64,000 nucleotides of DNA from Acidicapsa acidisoli (GTDB lineage: Bacteria > Acidobacteriota > Terriglobia > Terriglobales > Acidobacteriaceae). The stretch spans positions 2,337,147 to 2,401,146 of the forward strand of contig NZ_JAGSYI010000001.1 of assembly GCF_025685625.1 (NCBI RefSeq). Reading direction: 5' to 3'. Each line of letters opens with the position of its first letter. Within the stretch, counting starts at the first letter, position 1. The translations under genes and the position numbers were made by a program. Positions 9,950-20,914 of the stretch are shown one piece after another. The notes beneath the pieces are model-generated. The model worked only from the letters and a program-made list of their open reading frames with translations. It was not told the DNA's origin and made no database searches.

Positions 9950-9952
9950 ATA

Positions 9953-9978
9953 AAATTGCTCCTTCTAAGGAGCAATTT
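9953..9978 (-). promoter_or_regulatory. Perfect inverted repeat enclosing the TonB receptor Shine-Dalgarno sequence
   Basis: Two 12-nt arms (AAATTGCTCCTT and AAGGAGCAATTT) are separated by 2 nt. On the minus-strand transcript the 3' arm carries AAGGAG, 9 nt before the receptor ATG at 9947-9949. The SD is therefore fully paired in an 11-bp hairpin in the leader RNA. This could be a translational switch (protein, RNA or temperature responsive), or a dimeric operator in DNA. What is seen is the repeat and its position; the switching role is inference. Confidence 0.6.
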
Positions 9979-10047
9979 CCGCCAACGGACGGAGGCGATC
10001 CAGCAGATTGCAGCGAAAGTGGAAACCTTGCAGGGAGTGTTGAGGGC

Positions 10048-10092
10048 TATGCAGGCAGTGAACGGCGGATGCGGCGGTTCACTGCCTGCATA
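10048..10092 (-). terminator. Stem-loop directly downstream of the LytTR regulator gene
   Basis: A 16-bp perfect stem (TATGCAGGCAGTGAAC paired with its complement) with a 13-nt GC-rich loop starts 5 nt after the stop codon of the response regulator on the minus strand. No U-tract follows, so it may be a terminator of the strong-hairpin type or an mRNA-stabilising 3' end separating the regulator operon from the TonB receptor. Confidence 0.6.
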
Positions 10093-10097
10093 AAGTG

Positions 10098-10874
10098 TCA
10101 GGAGCGGCTTGCGGCCAGCAGGGCCTGCCAGCCTGTCTTGCTCATCTTGAGGCGTTGGCCGCTCGCGAGGAGAACCCAGCCCTCATTTCGTCCTTCACGA
10201 AGCACTTCGCGCACATGGCCAAGGTTCACAATGGCGGAGCGATGGACGCGCACGAAGGTGCGGGGATCAAGCGTATCCGCGAGTTGCTTGATGGTTTCGC
10301 GAAGCATCAGGCTTTTTGTGCCCACATGGAGGCATGAGTAGTAATCGGCTGCCTCGACCCATTCGATGTCGCCTACGTTGACGAAGGAATCCCGGCTGCC
10401 GCTGGGCACGACCAGCCGCTTCGGATACTCGCGCTGCCCACTATTCAATGAGTTGTTCAATGCAGCCAGCACCGACTTGAGCTGTTCGTGCGTTTTGACC
10501 GCATCCTGTGAGGCGATGCGCTCTTTCACGCGTGCCAGCGTTGCCATCAGGCGTTCCGGCTCCACTGGTTTCGTAAGGTAATCGAGAGCACTTACTTCGA
10601 AGGCTTTGACTGCATAGTGATTGTGGGCGGTCACAAACACAGTAGTGGGCATTTGCGCCGCGCCGATCTGCTCAACGATCTCGAAACCGCTGCCGCCCGG
10701 CATCTGGATATCAAGGAAGAGAACATCGTAGTGGTTCTCTTTAAGCTCGGCCATCACCTCTCGGCTGTTTCGACATTCCCCGGCTATCGCGATCTCTTCA
10801 TCTACGGCGAGGAGAAACCTCAACCGTTCCCGTGCCAACGGTTCGTCGTCGGCGATGAGTGTTTTCAGTTTCAT
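10098..10874 (-). CDS. LytTR-family response regulator
   Basis: 258 residues. An N-terminal receiver domain (1-120) has the acidic pocket D9/D10, phospho-acceptor D55 (LFLDIQMPGGSG), T in FVTAH and K in LTKP. After a linker, a LytTR DNA-binding domain (about 150-255) shows EAADYYSCLHV, FVRVHRSAIVNL and LKMSKTGWQ. Such proteins bind paired direct repeats about 10 bp apart. The start ATG directly abuts the stop of the upstream kinase (TGAATG), so the pair is translationally coupled. The adjacent TonB receptor is the obvious candidate target, but that is inference. Confidence 0.96.
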   Translation of the reverse strand: MKLKTLIADDEPLARERLRFLLAVDEEIAIAGECRNSREVMAELKENHYDVLFLDIQMPGGSGFEIVEQIGAAQMPTTVFVTAHNHYAVKAFEVSALDYLTKPVEPERLMATLARVKERIASQDAVKTHEQLKSVLAALNNSLNSGQREYPKRLVVPSGSRDSFVNVGDIEWVEAADYYSCLHVGTKSLMLRETIKQLADTLDPRTFVRVHRSAIVNLGHVREVLREGRNEGWVLLASGQRLKMSKTGWQALLAASRS

Positions 10875-12071
10875 TCAATTCCGTTCGTAGGGAATCGTGA
10901 TCGCAACTTCAAAGCCGCCCCGGTCCAGCGGTAAAGCATGCATGTCATAGCCATCCCGGTAGAAATGTGCGAGGCGCTCCCGCGTGTTGCTCAGGCCGAT
11001 GCCGCTGCCTGGCTTAGGACGCTGGTTGATTCCCGATCCGCTATCGCGCACACATAACCGCAACAGATCACCGTCGCGTCGGGCGGAGGCTTCGACCAGG
11101 CCGTCGCTCTCGCAGTTCGCAATGCCGTGCCGGATCGCGTTTTCCATGATGGGCTGAAGAAGGAAACAGGGAACGAGGCCGTCGAGCGCGCCTGGTTCCA
11201 CTTTGATCTCGATGCGCAGCCGGTCGGCGAATCGGGTTTGCTCAATTGCGAGGTAGTTCTCGACAATCTCTAGTTCCTGCGACAACGGAACTTTCTCCGG
11301 TGTTGTTCTCTTCAGGGTGTTCTTGAGGATGGCATTCAGATGCGTCAGCATCTCCGCGGCTTCCTTTTGCCGGCCAAGTTCGACAAGTGCGGTGATTGAG
11401 TTGAGCGTGTTGAACAGAAAGTGCGGCTCCAACTGCATCTGCAGCGCTTGCAATTGCGCGGCTGAGAGCTGCCGTTCCAGTTCGAGGGACCGCATTGCGT
11501 CCCGCTGGGCGCGAACCTGATTTTGAAGGACACTTACGATACCAAAGACGAAGCCGTAGATCAGGATTTCGATGCCGTAACGGTTCACATTGAAGAGATA
11601 GTGCGCCACGGACGCGGGAGTCTGACCGCTGTGCCACCCGAGAGGGGTGAACCCAAGACTCCACAGGAAAGCGAGATGGGTTGCTCCGAGCAATGCGGAC
11701 ACCGGGACATGGATTGCGGTCGCTTTGACTGTGAAATTCGACACGGACGGCTGCAGTTTACCGAGTTTCCATAGCGTGCTGGCAATTACACCCCACCAGC
11801 CCCAAAGCACAACGCCATAGATCAACGATGCCGGATGCGTGATGGATTGACACTCGTTGGCGGTGACCAAAGCGAGCAGTGCCGCAATGGCGAAGGTGAT
11901 GAGGTGGCCATTGAGATGAACGGGTAACCTTTTCGCCCTATCTACAGTCCTCTTCCCCTTGACGGGCCCTGCTTGCTGCGCGGTGTCCAGGTGCATGACG
12001 GTCTGGCGCGATGCGATCTCACCACTCGAGCTTTGGCACCAGTTTTTATTCCAGCTTTGATCTGTTCCCAT
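10875..12071 (-). CDS. LytS/YehU-type sensor histidine kinase
   Basis: 398 residues. About four membrane helices (roughly 55-210) precede a coiled linker (about 195-225) and a His_kinase (PF06580-type) phosphoacceptor region: LEPHFLFNTLNSI contains the phosphorylated His in the family's hallmark PHFLFN. The HATPase follows with ENAIRHGI (N box), DSGSGI (G1) and GSGIGLSN (G2). No extracytoplasmic sensor domain is present, so sensing is probably within the membrane. It pairs with the LytTR regulator downstream. The first about 50 residues are poorly conserved and a later start is possible. Confidence 0.95.
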   Translation of the reverse strand: MGTDQSWNKNWCQSSSGEIASRQTVMHLDTAQQAGPVKGKRTVDRAKRLPVHLNGHLITFAIAALLALVTANECQSITHPASLIYGVVLWGWWGVIASTLWKLGKLQPSVSNFTVKATAIHVPVSALLGATHLAFLWSLGFTPLGWHSGQTPASVAHYLFNVNRYGIEILIYGFVFGIVSVLQNQVRAQRDAMRSLELERQLSAAQLQALQMQLEPHFLFNTLNSITALVELGRQKEAAEMLTHLNAILKNTLKRTTPEKVPLSQELEIVENYLAIEQTRFADRLRIEIKVEPGALDGLVPCFLLQPIMENAIRHGIANCESDGLVEASARRDGDLLRLCVRDSGSGINQRPKPGSGIGLSNTRERLAHFYRDGYDMHALPLDRGGFEVAITIPYERN

Positions 12072-12511
12072 CGGCGAATCCCCGATCCCTAGAATCCTGA
12101 TCCCTATCGTATAAGTTTTGTCCTAACGGGGATGTTGCGCCAGGATTTTGCAGCGAATGCCGGTTTCCTTGCAGGGAATGATCGGAAGACACATACTACG
12201 GCATGGGATGAGAGGCTGCCTTGACAGGCTAAAGGCGAATAAAAATGGCCCCCCCCCGGGGGGGGGCCATTTTTGCGACTTATCATCAACTGAATGTGCG
12301 GTTTACGAGCAGTTTAGGGTGCAATTTGTGGCGGTTTTTCGCCGTTTTTGTGCACTTTTACGCGAATGGATGCCAATCAGTCGTGGAGCAGAGGAAAACT
12401 GAGTGTAACCGGGAACGCTGCGGAGCGGTGCCGGTGCTCCTAACTCCACCTCAAGTATGCGCCGGACAGGGGTAATTTCACGCAAATGGGGCGCTGTCAG
12501 CGCGACCGGCA
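12072..12511. other. 440-bp intergenic region with a perfect GC-rich palindrome
   Basis: Between the LytS-like gene start and the end of the lysozyme-like gene. It holds the kinase promoter region and the 34-nt palindrome at 12241-12274. Short open frames across it are artefacts of the palindrome. No RNA gene recognised. Confidence 0.45.
12241..12274. terminator. 34-nt perfect palindrome with C9G9 core, probable bidirectional terminator
   Basis: The sequence is AAAAATGG, then nine C, nine G, then CCATTTTT, and reads identically on both strands. Either transcript gives a very strong GC stem flanked by an A-run and a U-run, the form of an intrinsic terminator. It lies about 240 bp downstream of the lysozyme-like gene stop on the minus strand. 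The zero-loop C9G9 core is unusual and could also be a mobile-repeat remnant. Confidence 0.55.
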
Positions 12512-13513
12512 TCAGCCGATCTTCCGCCTGGCTGGGACGTTGCGCGCGCCTTTGTGCGGTTTTCTCGCGACATGCTTGTTATAAGACGCGGCTCGTAAAG
12601 GCCCTGCTGTGCTGCGCCTGCGCCGGTGGACGACGGCAGGACGCAGTGAGACTGCAACTCGCTGCCGCGCCCCGGCGGGGTCTGCGGGGTAATCCGGATC
12701 AAACATGGCGATTACGATTGAAGCGCGGCCCGTATAGAGCGTTGCCCATTGGCTATCGATCAGAGTGTGTTGTACTGTCTTCCAATGGTCCGGGTTGGAT
12801 GAGTCGGCGGGTTGGTCGGTGATGGCCGAGTGGGACCGGGCAGAGTCAGCGTTAAGAGTGTCGAGAAACAGGACGAACTCTTCCATGTTGACGCCCATCT
12901 GGAAGACCATCTGGCTTAACGCCATCTGCTGCGAAGCTGTCATCTGGTCGAAGCCACGACAGTAGGCTCTGGCGTTGTAGATCGCCTGGATGGCGGAGAT
13001 GCGCAGCAGGCTTGTCGCCTCTTCCTCGGTCACCTCAGGCTTGATTGTCCGCGCCAGAATCTTTCTTCGATACCTCTTCGCGGTCCACTTCGTTCGATCG
13101 CGGTCGTATTGGTCAAGGATCTGTTGCAATCGCGTGGGTTCCAGTCCGGCGGCCTGCCATAGCTGAGCCGAGGACGGTTCCAGGAACGGGTGCGGATTGA
13201 GCGGATCGCGCTGGGGGTGATCCACGGCCTCGATGTCGAGGCTGAATCCCGCACCAATCAGCGGCCGGCTTGTTTTTGGATCGGGATAGGCTGTCAATAC
13301 CCATCCTTCGTGCCTGCGATCGCGAAGGGTATCCATGAGGTTCTGCAGGCTGAACTTGATCTCCGATTCGTGGAAATCGAAAAGCGGTTGTGGCGTTACT
13401 ACGGGGCGTGATGAGATGTCAACAGGGTGCAAAGGTAGAGTCTGAGCGGCTGCGGAGGACACTACCGCGAAAATCAGTGCCGAAACTGACAGGAAGCGCT
13501 GCTTGATTGTCAT
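12512..13513 (-). CDS. Secreted T4-lysozyme-like (GH24-type) protein
   Basis: 333 residues with a signal peptide (1-23, ending AAA-Q). The core resembles phage T4 lysozyme. HEGWVLTAYPD places E69 and D78 nine residues apart, exactly as E11 and D20 in T4 lysozyme, followed by LIGAGFSL in place of T4 TIGIGHLL. QQMALSQMVFQMGV (195-208) mirrors the T4 AALINMVFQMG helix, and DSQWATLYTGRA mirrors KSRWYNQTPNRA. It likely cleaves, or once cleaved, peptidoglycan in the periplasm or outside. The third catalytic position (T26) is shifted or missing. An insertion of about 80 residues separates the two halves, and the last 50 residues are Arg/Ala-rich and may reflect a frame change near the end. No phage genes surround it. 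Assignment is by motif reading. Confidence 0.7.
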   Translation of the reverse strand: MTIKQRFLSVSALIFAVVSSAAAQTLPLHPVDISSRPVVTPQPLFDFHESEIKFSLQNLMDTLRDRRHEGWVLTAYPDPKTSRPLIGAGFSLDIEAVDHPQRDPLNPHPFLEPSSAQLWQAAGLEPTRLQQILDQYDRDRTKWTAKRYRRKILARTIKPEVTEEEATSLLRISAIQAIYNARAYCRGFDQMTASQQMALSQMVFQMGVNMEEFVLFLDTLNADSARSHSAITDQPADSSNPDHWKTVQHTLIDSQWATLYTGRASIVIAMFDPDYPADPAGARQRVAVSLRPAVVHRRRRSTAGPLRAASYNKHVARKPHKGARNVPARRKIG

Positions 13514-13898
13514 CTCTCTCCGGTGGCCGAAACGGGATTGCCCCTGTGATCAACGTTGACGGAAAATGGGGCGAATGACAATACCCCAAAAGAGAAACGT
13601 ACGGAGGGGGAATCCTGTCGGATATTGCCTGACAACCTCCTGACGGCTTCGCGGAAATCAGCCTTGTTGAAGTTTTCGCCAGTATCTCTGTTGGTGTGGA
13701 TGGTATTGATGGTATCGTCGCATTTATCCCGTAAAAGCGAATGGCGGGGAATGTTAGTTTTACGACGAGTCTGATTTCAGCCGCTTCATCCTGGGCATTG
13801 GATCTGGATTGGATCCAGCTGCGCCCTGGCATCTTGCGGCGCAGTGCACAAATTTCGACGCGCGAGCTTTGAAACCCACCAAAAGGCGAGGACACGCG
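13514..13898. other. Divergent intergenic region between lysozyme-like gene and glucan phosphorylase
   Basis: 385 bp expected to hold both outward promoters. An in-frame extension of the phosphorylase reading frame reaches 13809, but the ATG at 13899 has a better SD. No operator or RNA recognised. Confidence 0.4.
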
Positions 13899-16559
13899 AT
13901 GGCCCATTCCTACGAGGAAACCGATGCCAGTCATGTTTTGACTCTTGAGGAGATCACGAACCTCACTGAGGAGGGTGGCAAGCCCGCCGATACCCTCATG
14001 AATGTAGTTGCGTTGATTGCTACCCGGTTCAGGACCGATGTCTGCTCGGCCTATTTGCTTGAGCCGGACCGATCGCACCTCGTGCTGGCCGCGACCCTTG
14101 GGCTTCATCCGCGTTCTATTGGAAATCTGAGAATGCCGCTGCATGAGGGGCTGACGGGCATGGTGGCGGAACTGGTGCTCCCGGTTGCGGTCGATGACGT
14201 GGCAAGTCATCCCCGTTTCAAATACTTCCAGGAGTCGGGGGAAGAGATATACCACTCGTTCCTGGGCGTGCCTCTGGTTGATCGGGGGATTCTTCAAGGT
14301 GTCTTGATTGTTCAGACGAAAGAGAAGCGAGTCTTTCAGGAGGCCGAGATTCGCATGTTGGCCGAGGCGGCGAGCCAGGTTGCGCCGGTAGTGAGCGAAG
14401 CCCGCACGCTCGATCGCTTCATTGCTCCTATCCAGGAACGCCTTTGGTCGCTGGCGCGGAATCTCTGGTGGAGTTGGGACCACGATTGCATCAGCATCTT
14501 TCGCGATCTCAATCCCACCCGCTGGCGGGAACTGAATCAGAATCCAATATCGCTGCTCAGCGAGATGCCGCTGCGCGAGGTTGAGCGCCGAGCAACTGAG
14601 ATGGTGTTACACGGCAGAATCAATTACGTCTATCGACGCCAGCTTGAGTATTTGAAGGCCGATCGCACATGGGGAGCAGGGAACGCGGGTGTGCTGCGGC
14701 CTCGCCCAGTCGCGTATTTCTCCGCGGAGTTCGGCCTGCACGAGTCGCTGCCGATTTATTCGGGCGGTCTGGGAGTTCTGTCTGGGGACCATATCAAGAG
14801 CGCGTCCGATCTGGATATTCCGTTGATCGGAGTTGGCCTGTTTTATGGGCAGGGATACTTTCTGCAGCGGCTTGACCAGAGCGGATGGCAGCGGGAGGAG
14901 TATCTCCGGACAGACGTGAATCAACTGCCGATGCAGCCGGCGATTGGCCAGAATGGGGAACCGATTGTGGTCGAAATTCAAACGCGAGGCGGTTCCATTC
15001 GCGCAAAGGTCTGGCGGATCAAGGTTGGACGATGCGACCTTCTGCTGCTTGATTCCAATGTGGCTGGAAATGCGCCGGAGGACCTGGAACTTACCTCTCG
15101 TTTGTACGGCGGAGATGGGCGCACGCGCATTCGTCAGGAGCTTCTGCTCGGTGTTGGAGGTTTGCGGGCTGTGAGGGCGATGGGAATCACGCCGGGGGTG
15201 CTGCACCTGAACGAGGGACACAGCGGTTTTGCGGTCTTCGAGGCGATTCGCAATCGGATGCAGGAAGAAGGAATGCCTTTTAATAGCGCCGCACGTGAGG
15301 TTGCGAGGGAAGTGGTCTTTACCACGCACACTCCTGTACCGGCGGGTCATGACCGCTTTAACGCCGATCTGATTGAGGAGCATCTTGGGCCACTGCGGGA
15401 AGAACTCGGAATTTCCCACGAGAATCTGATGGGCTTTGGCCGCGAATATCCCACGAACTGGCAGGAACAATTCTGCATGACGGTTCTCGGACTGAAGCTT
15501 TCGCGACGGGCCAATGCAGTTTCTTCGCTGCATGGAGAGGTTTCCCGCGCGATGTGGGTCAGTCTTTACCCGGGCAAGCCGGAAGACGCGGTGCCTATCG
15601 GTCACATCACGAATGGAGTCCACGTGCCCTCGTGGCTTGCTCCGCAGATGTGCCGTCTCTATGATCGTCACCTCGGAGTTGGATGGCAGGAAAAGAGCGG
15701 ATCCGCGAAAACGTGGGAGCAGATCGAGAGCGTCGACGATGGTGAGCTTTGGGAGACGCATCTGAGCCTGAAAGCGCAACTGCTCGACTTTGTGCGACGC
15801 CGTGCGCGCGAGCAGGCCGAGCGGCGCAACGAGCCACAGGAGTCCCTGCTCAAACTCGGCAAGGTGCTTTCGCCGGACGCACTGACGATCGGCTTCGCGA
15901 GGCGATTTGCGACTTACAAGCGGGCGAATCTGATTCTCGCGGATATCCAGAGGCTGGCCGCCATGGTGAACGATCCCAAGCGGCCTGTGCAGTTCCTGTT
16001 TGCTGGCAAGGCGCATCCGCACGACGAACCGGGGAAGAAGGTGCTGCAGCAAATTGCCGAGCTGATGCGCGACTCCGAATTTGCCGACAAGTTTGTCTTT
16101 GTTGAGGACTACGACATCAACGTTGGCCGGCATCTGGTCCAAGGTGTCGATGTGTGGCTGAACAATCCACGGCGGCCGCTCGAAGCCTCGGGAACGAGCG
16201 GACAAAAGGTCGTGCTCAACGGAGGCCTGAATCTTTCGGTGCTGGATGGCTGGTGGGCGGAAGCATACGACGGCCTTAACGGCTTTGCCATCGGCACGGG
16301 CAGGACGCACTCGAATATGGACGTGCACGATCGCCGCGACGGGGATGATCTCTACCGCGTACTTCGCGATGAGTTGATTCCGCTGTACTATCAGCGCGAT
16401 AAGGATGGCCTGCCGCGAGGCTGGATCAGCCGGATGAAGCGGACTATCCGCACGCTGGGATGGCGCTTCAATGCCGATCGCATGGTGATGGATTACACGC
16501 AGAAATGTTACATTCCTGCGGCGGGAGGCACGTCGAGTAATATGAGATCGCCTGGCTAG
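13899..16559 (+). CDS. glgP: GAF domain-alpha-glucan phosphorylase fusion
   Basis: 886 residues from the ATG at 13899, preceded by AGGCGAGG; an upstream in-frame start at 13809 lacks an SD. Residues about 15-165 form a GAF domain (TDVCSAYLLEPDRSHLVLAATLGL, LHEGLTGMVAE, SFLGVPLVDRG), here N-terminal to a glycogen phosphorylase of the short TIGR02094 (GT35) type. That part begins at NLWWSWDHD and carries AYFSAEFGLHESLPIYSGGLG, HLNEGHSGF and the PLP site EASGTSGQKVVLNGG with its lysine. It releases glucose-1-phosphate from alpha-glucans. The GAF domain resembles the PtsP-type family and probably gives allosteric or redox control. It stands alone as a plus-strand gene. Enzyme class firm, GAF ligand unknown. 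Confidence 0.94.
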   Translation: MAHSYEETDASHVLTLEEITNLTEEGGKPADTLMNVVALIATRFRTDVCSAYLLEPDRSHLVLAATLGLHPRSIGNLRMPLHEGLTGMVAELVLPVAVDDVASHPRFKYFQESGEEIYHSFLGVPLVDRGILQGVLIVQTKEKRVFQEAEIRMLAEAASQVAPVVSEARTLDRFIAPIQERLWSLARNLWWSWDHDCISIFRDLNPTRWRELNQNPISLLSEMPLREVERRATEMVLHGRINYVYRRQLEYLKADRTWGAGNAGVLRPRPVAYFSAEFGLHESLPIYSGGLGVLSGDHIKSASDLDIPLIGVGLFYGQGYFLQRLDQSGWQREEYLRTDVNQLPMQPAIGQNGEPIVVEIQTRGGSIRAKVWRIKVGRCDLLLLDSNVAGNAPEDLELTSRLYGGDGRTRIRQELLLGVGGLRAVRAMGITPGVLHLNEGHSGFAVFEAIRNRMQEEGMPFNSAAREVAREVVFTTHTPVPAGHDRFNADLIEEHLGPLREELGISHENLMGFGREYPTNWQEQFCMTVLGLKLSRRANAVSSLHGEVSRAMWVSLYPGKPEDAVPIGHITNGVHVPSWLAPQMCRLYDRHLGVGWQEKSGSAKTWEQIESVDDGELWETHLSLKAQLLDFVRRRAREQAERRNEPQESLLKLGKVLSPDALTIGFARRFATYKRANLILADIQRLAAMVNDPKRPVQFLFAGKAHPHDEPGKKVLQQIAELMRDSEFADKFVFVEDYDINVGRHLVQGVDVWLNNPRRPLEASGTSGQKVVLNGGLNLSVLDGWWAEAYDGLNGFAIGTGRTHSNMDVHDRRDGDDLYRVLRDELIPLYYQRDKDGLPRGWISRMKRTIRTLGWRFNADRMVMDYTQKCYIPAAGGTSSNMRSPG

Positions 16560-16572
16560 CGGAGCCTGCGAA

Positions 16573-19035
<2,463 letters not shown>

Positions 19036-19415
19036 ACCGGTCCTCCACTTGAGTAGGTTGCTCCACGGGGGCAGCGATTCGCCTGAGGTATCGGAAGTTC
19101 TTGTGCTGTTAAGACTTCGAAACGATATCCGGAGGCGTCGTCAATGAGTCGGCAGTCATCGGAATGCTTGCTGCCTTGGGTTATCCCTGAATACCTTGAC
19201 AACTTACGTTGATATCAACATATCGGGGTCGTGTCAAGAGTTACGATCGTTTCTTAGGGGACCGCGGTACTGTTACGCATCGGATTGGGGGCGCAGAGGC
19301 CTATGCTGAATTGACAGAACAAGAGGTCGAAGTCTGCCAGGAAATGTCACTCATATTCGTCGCCTTGGGATTTGACTAGATGATTCGTTGAATTCGGCAA
19401 AAAATCGATGAGGAG
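19036..19415. other. Intergenic region upstream of the FtsX-type permease
   Basis: 380 bp. It contains a 12-bp perfect palindrome (19208-19219) and AT-richer stretches suited to a promoter for the permease on the minus strand. No RNA gene recognised. Confidence 0.4.
19208..19219. promoter_or_regulatory. Candidate dyad operator GTTGATATCAAC
   Basis: Perfect 12-bp palindrome about 170 bp upstream of the permease start. Similar permease genes in Acidobacteria are commonly PadR-controlled, so a PadR-like dimer is a reasonable guess, but no consensus comparison was possible here. Confidence 0.3.
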
Positions 19416-20783
19416 TTAATGCTTCTCTGGCGTCAGCACTGGCGCCCGAAGAGGCGTGGTCTCTATCTCGATGCGGGTGTTCCTGACGAAGTCTACGTTG
19501 TGTCCGGGGCGAAGAAAGTTTTCATAGACCGAGAGCGCGGCGGCGTAGTAACCGATTCCTGCGGCGAGATCGCGATTGCCCGCGGCGACCCCGACAACCC
19601 GGCCGACCAGGCCAAAACCGTTGGATGCAACTCCTGTTTGAACGGTGAGATTGCCGTCTTCGTCCAGTGCTCGGCCTGCAAGCGCAGTGAGCAGCAGCGG
19701 GGCGATGACGCTGGACTGGTTGCGAGGCGAGACTGTCCCTTCGGCGTTGAGCGAGAGACCTTGTGCGCTCGCGGTTGTGGCTCCGGCCAACAAGCCCTGG
19801 ACTGTGCTCTCCGAACCTTCGGGAAAACGCACTTGCTGGAATGTGAAGCGTAGTTTCCCGTTCCGGCCGAAAGAGCGGGCGGCCTTTGACGCGGTGACTC
19901 TGCCGATGAGAATCGAGTCCTGGGGAACGACGAGTTGGCGATTCTCATCGAACACCGGCTCGACTACGAGAGCCTGGACAGGGTCGCCGACCTTGGCCGT
20001 TGCCGAGGTTACTTCGGAGGTGAGCAGTGCGTTTACGGACCATAGCTCTGGCTTGCCCGGGCGAGCTGGAGCTGCGGATGAGGGCGTCTCAGGCAGCGAC
20101 CCTGGCAGTGCGAGCGGGGCAGCAAAGTCGAAGGAGTACATGGTCTTCGCCTCAATGCGCTCGGGGTGATAGGGAAGCTGATGGTAAAGCAACTGCAGAG
20201 CTCGATCGCCAAAACCAGGCGCGGTGAAATAAGCGATCCTGTCGTGTAACTGGGTTTTTGTCTGGGCCCAATAGCGAGAGAAGATTGATCCCTGCGTGGC
20301 GGAGCCGCTTGCCTGAAGGTGAAGTACCGGAGCGCCGGTCGCTAGCCCCGTTGTGGATATAGCGACCGCGCCGCTGGGCAGGATAAGTTGATCGAATCGG
20401 ACCTGGGGGATATGAAACGGGGTGAAATCTCCCCGCAGTCTTCCGTGCCAGCGCGTCTTTGTGTCGGCGGTTAATTTAACCACCGTACCGTGGACGGGAG
20501 TATCTTGAGGGATTGCCAATTTTCCTTGAACAAAGATGGGATGGAGAAGCCGAGCTTCGATTGGTTGATTCGCCTTCATCGGATAATGGCGCGTGATCTC
20601 GACTTGGAGGTTCGTTCCCTGGGCAAGAATCGGCTGCTCGTAGGCCTGCGATGGTTTGTTTGTTGGGATTTTGGGAGTGTCGGAAGAACGGGGTGTAAGA
20701 GTTTGACAACTCAATCTCGCAGCCACGCAGAGAACAATCAGGATCAGCAGGCCACGAGGGATGAGTTTTGCATCGTTACGCAT
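19416..20783 (-). CDS. Exported protein with two TrbI/VirB10-like beta-barrel repeats, function unknown
   Basis: 455 residues from the ATG at 20783, chosen because CAGGAG precedes it and a signal peptide (GLLILIVLCVAARLSC) follows; an upstream frame extension lacks these. Two related segments occur: about 74-145 (IEARLLHPIFVQGKLAIPQD, HGTVVKL) and 268-330 (VQALVVEPVFDENRQLVVPQD, IGRVTASK). Both look like the 'G..i.A.l..pv...g..liP.Gs.l.G.V' barrel of TrbI/VirB10 family proteins. No other conjugation genes are near. It lies 130 bp downstream of the YceI gene and may be the last gene of that transcript. An envelope-associated role is likely; nothing specific can be assigned. Confidence 0.72.
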   Translation of the reverse strand: MRNDAKLIPRGLLILIVLCVAARLSCQTLTPRSSDTPKIPTNKPSQAYEQPILAQGTNLQVEITRHYPMKANQPIEARLLHPIFVQGKLAIPQDTPVHGTVVKLTADTKTRWHGRLRGDFTPFHIPQVRFDQLILPSGAVAISTTGLATGAPVLHLQASGSATQGSIFSRYWAQTKTQLHDRIAYFTAPGFGDRALQLLYHQLPYHPERIEAKTMYSFDFAAPLALPGSLPETPSSAAPARPGKPELWSVNALLTSEVTSATAKVGDPVQALVVEPVFDENRQLVVPQDSILIGRVTASKAARSFGRNGKLRFTFQQVRFPEGSESTVQGLLAGATTASAQGLSLNAEGTVSPRNQSSVIAPLLLTALAGRALDEDGNLTVQTGVASNGFGLVGRVVGVAAGNRDLAAGIGYYAAALSVYENFLRPGHNVDFVRNTRIEIETTPLRAPVLTPEKH

Positions 20784-20914
20784 GGGATGGCTCCTGATGG
20801 ATGTTGTGCGTTGCGCCGCGAAAGTTAACCGCACCCCCTGTTCACGGATTTCCGGCTCAACGTCGATGCGGTTTCGGCTGAGATGCGATCTGGACCATTG
20901 TGAGCCGGTCCAGA

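Noticed and set aside
12104-12402. Short open frames with NGPPPGGGH on both strands
   Set aside because: Produced by the C9G9 palindrome, which reads the same on both strands.
14607-16328. 573-codon minus-strand open frame across the phosphorylase gene
   Set aside because: Exact antisense shadow of a clear GT35 enzyme; protein is Arg/His/Gln-rich with no motifs.
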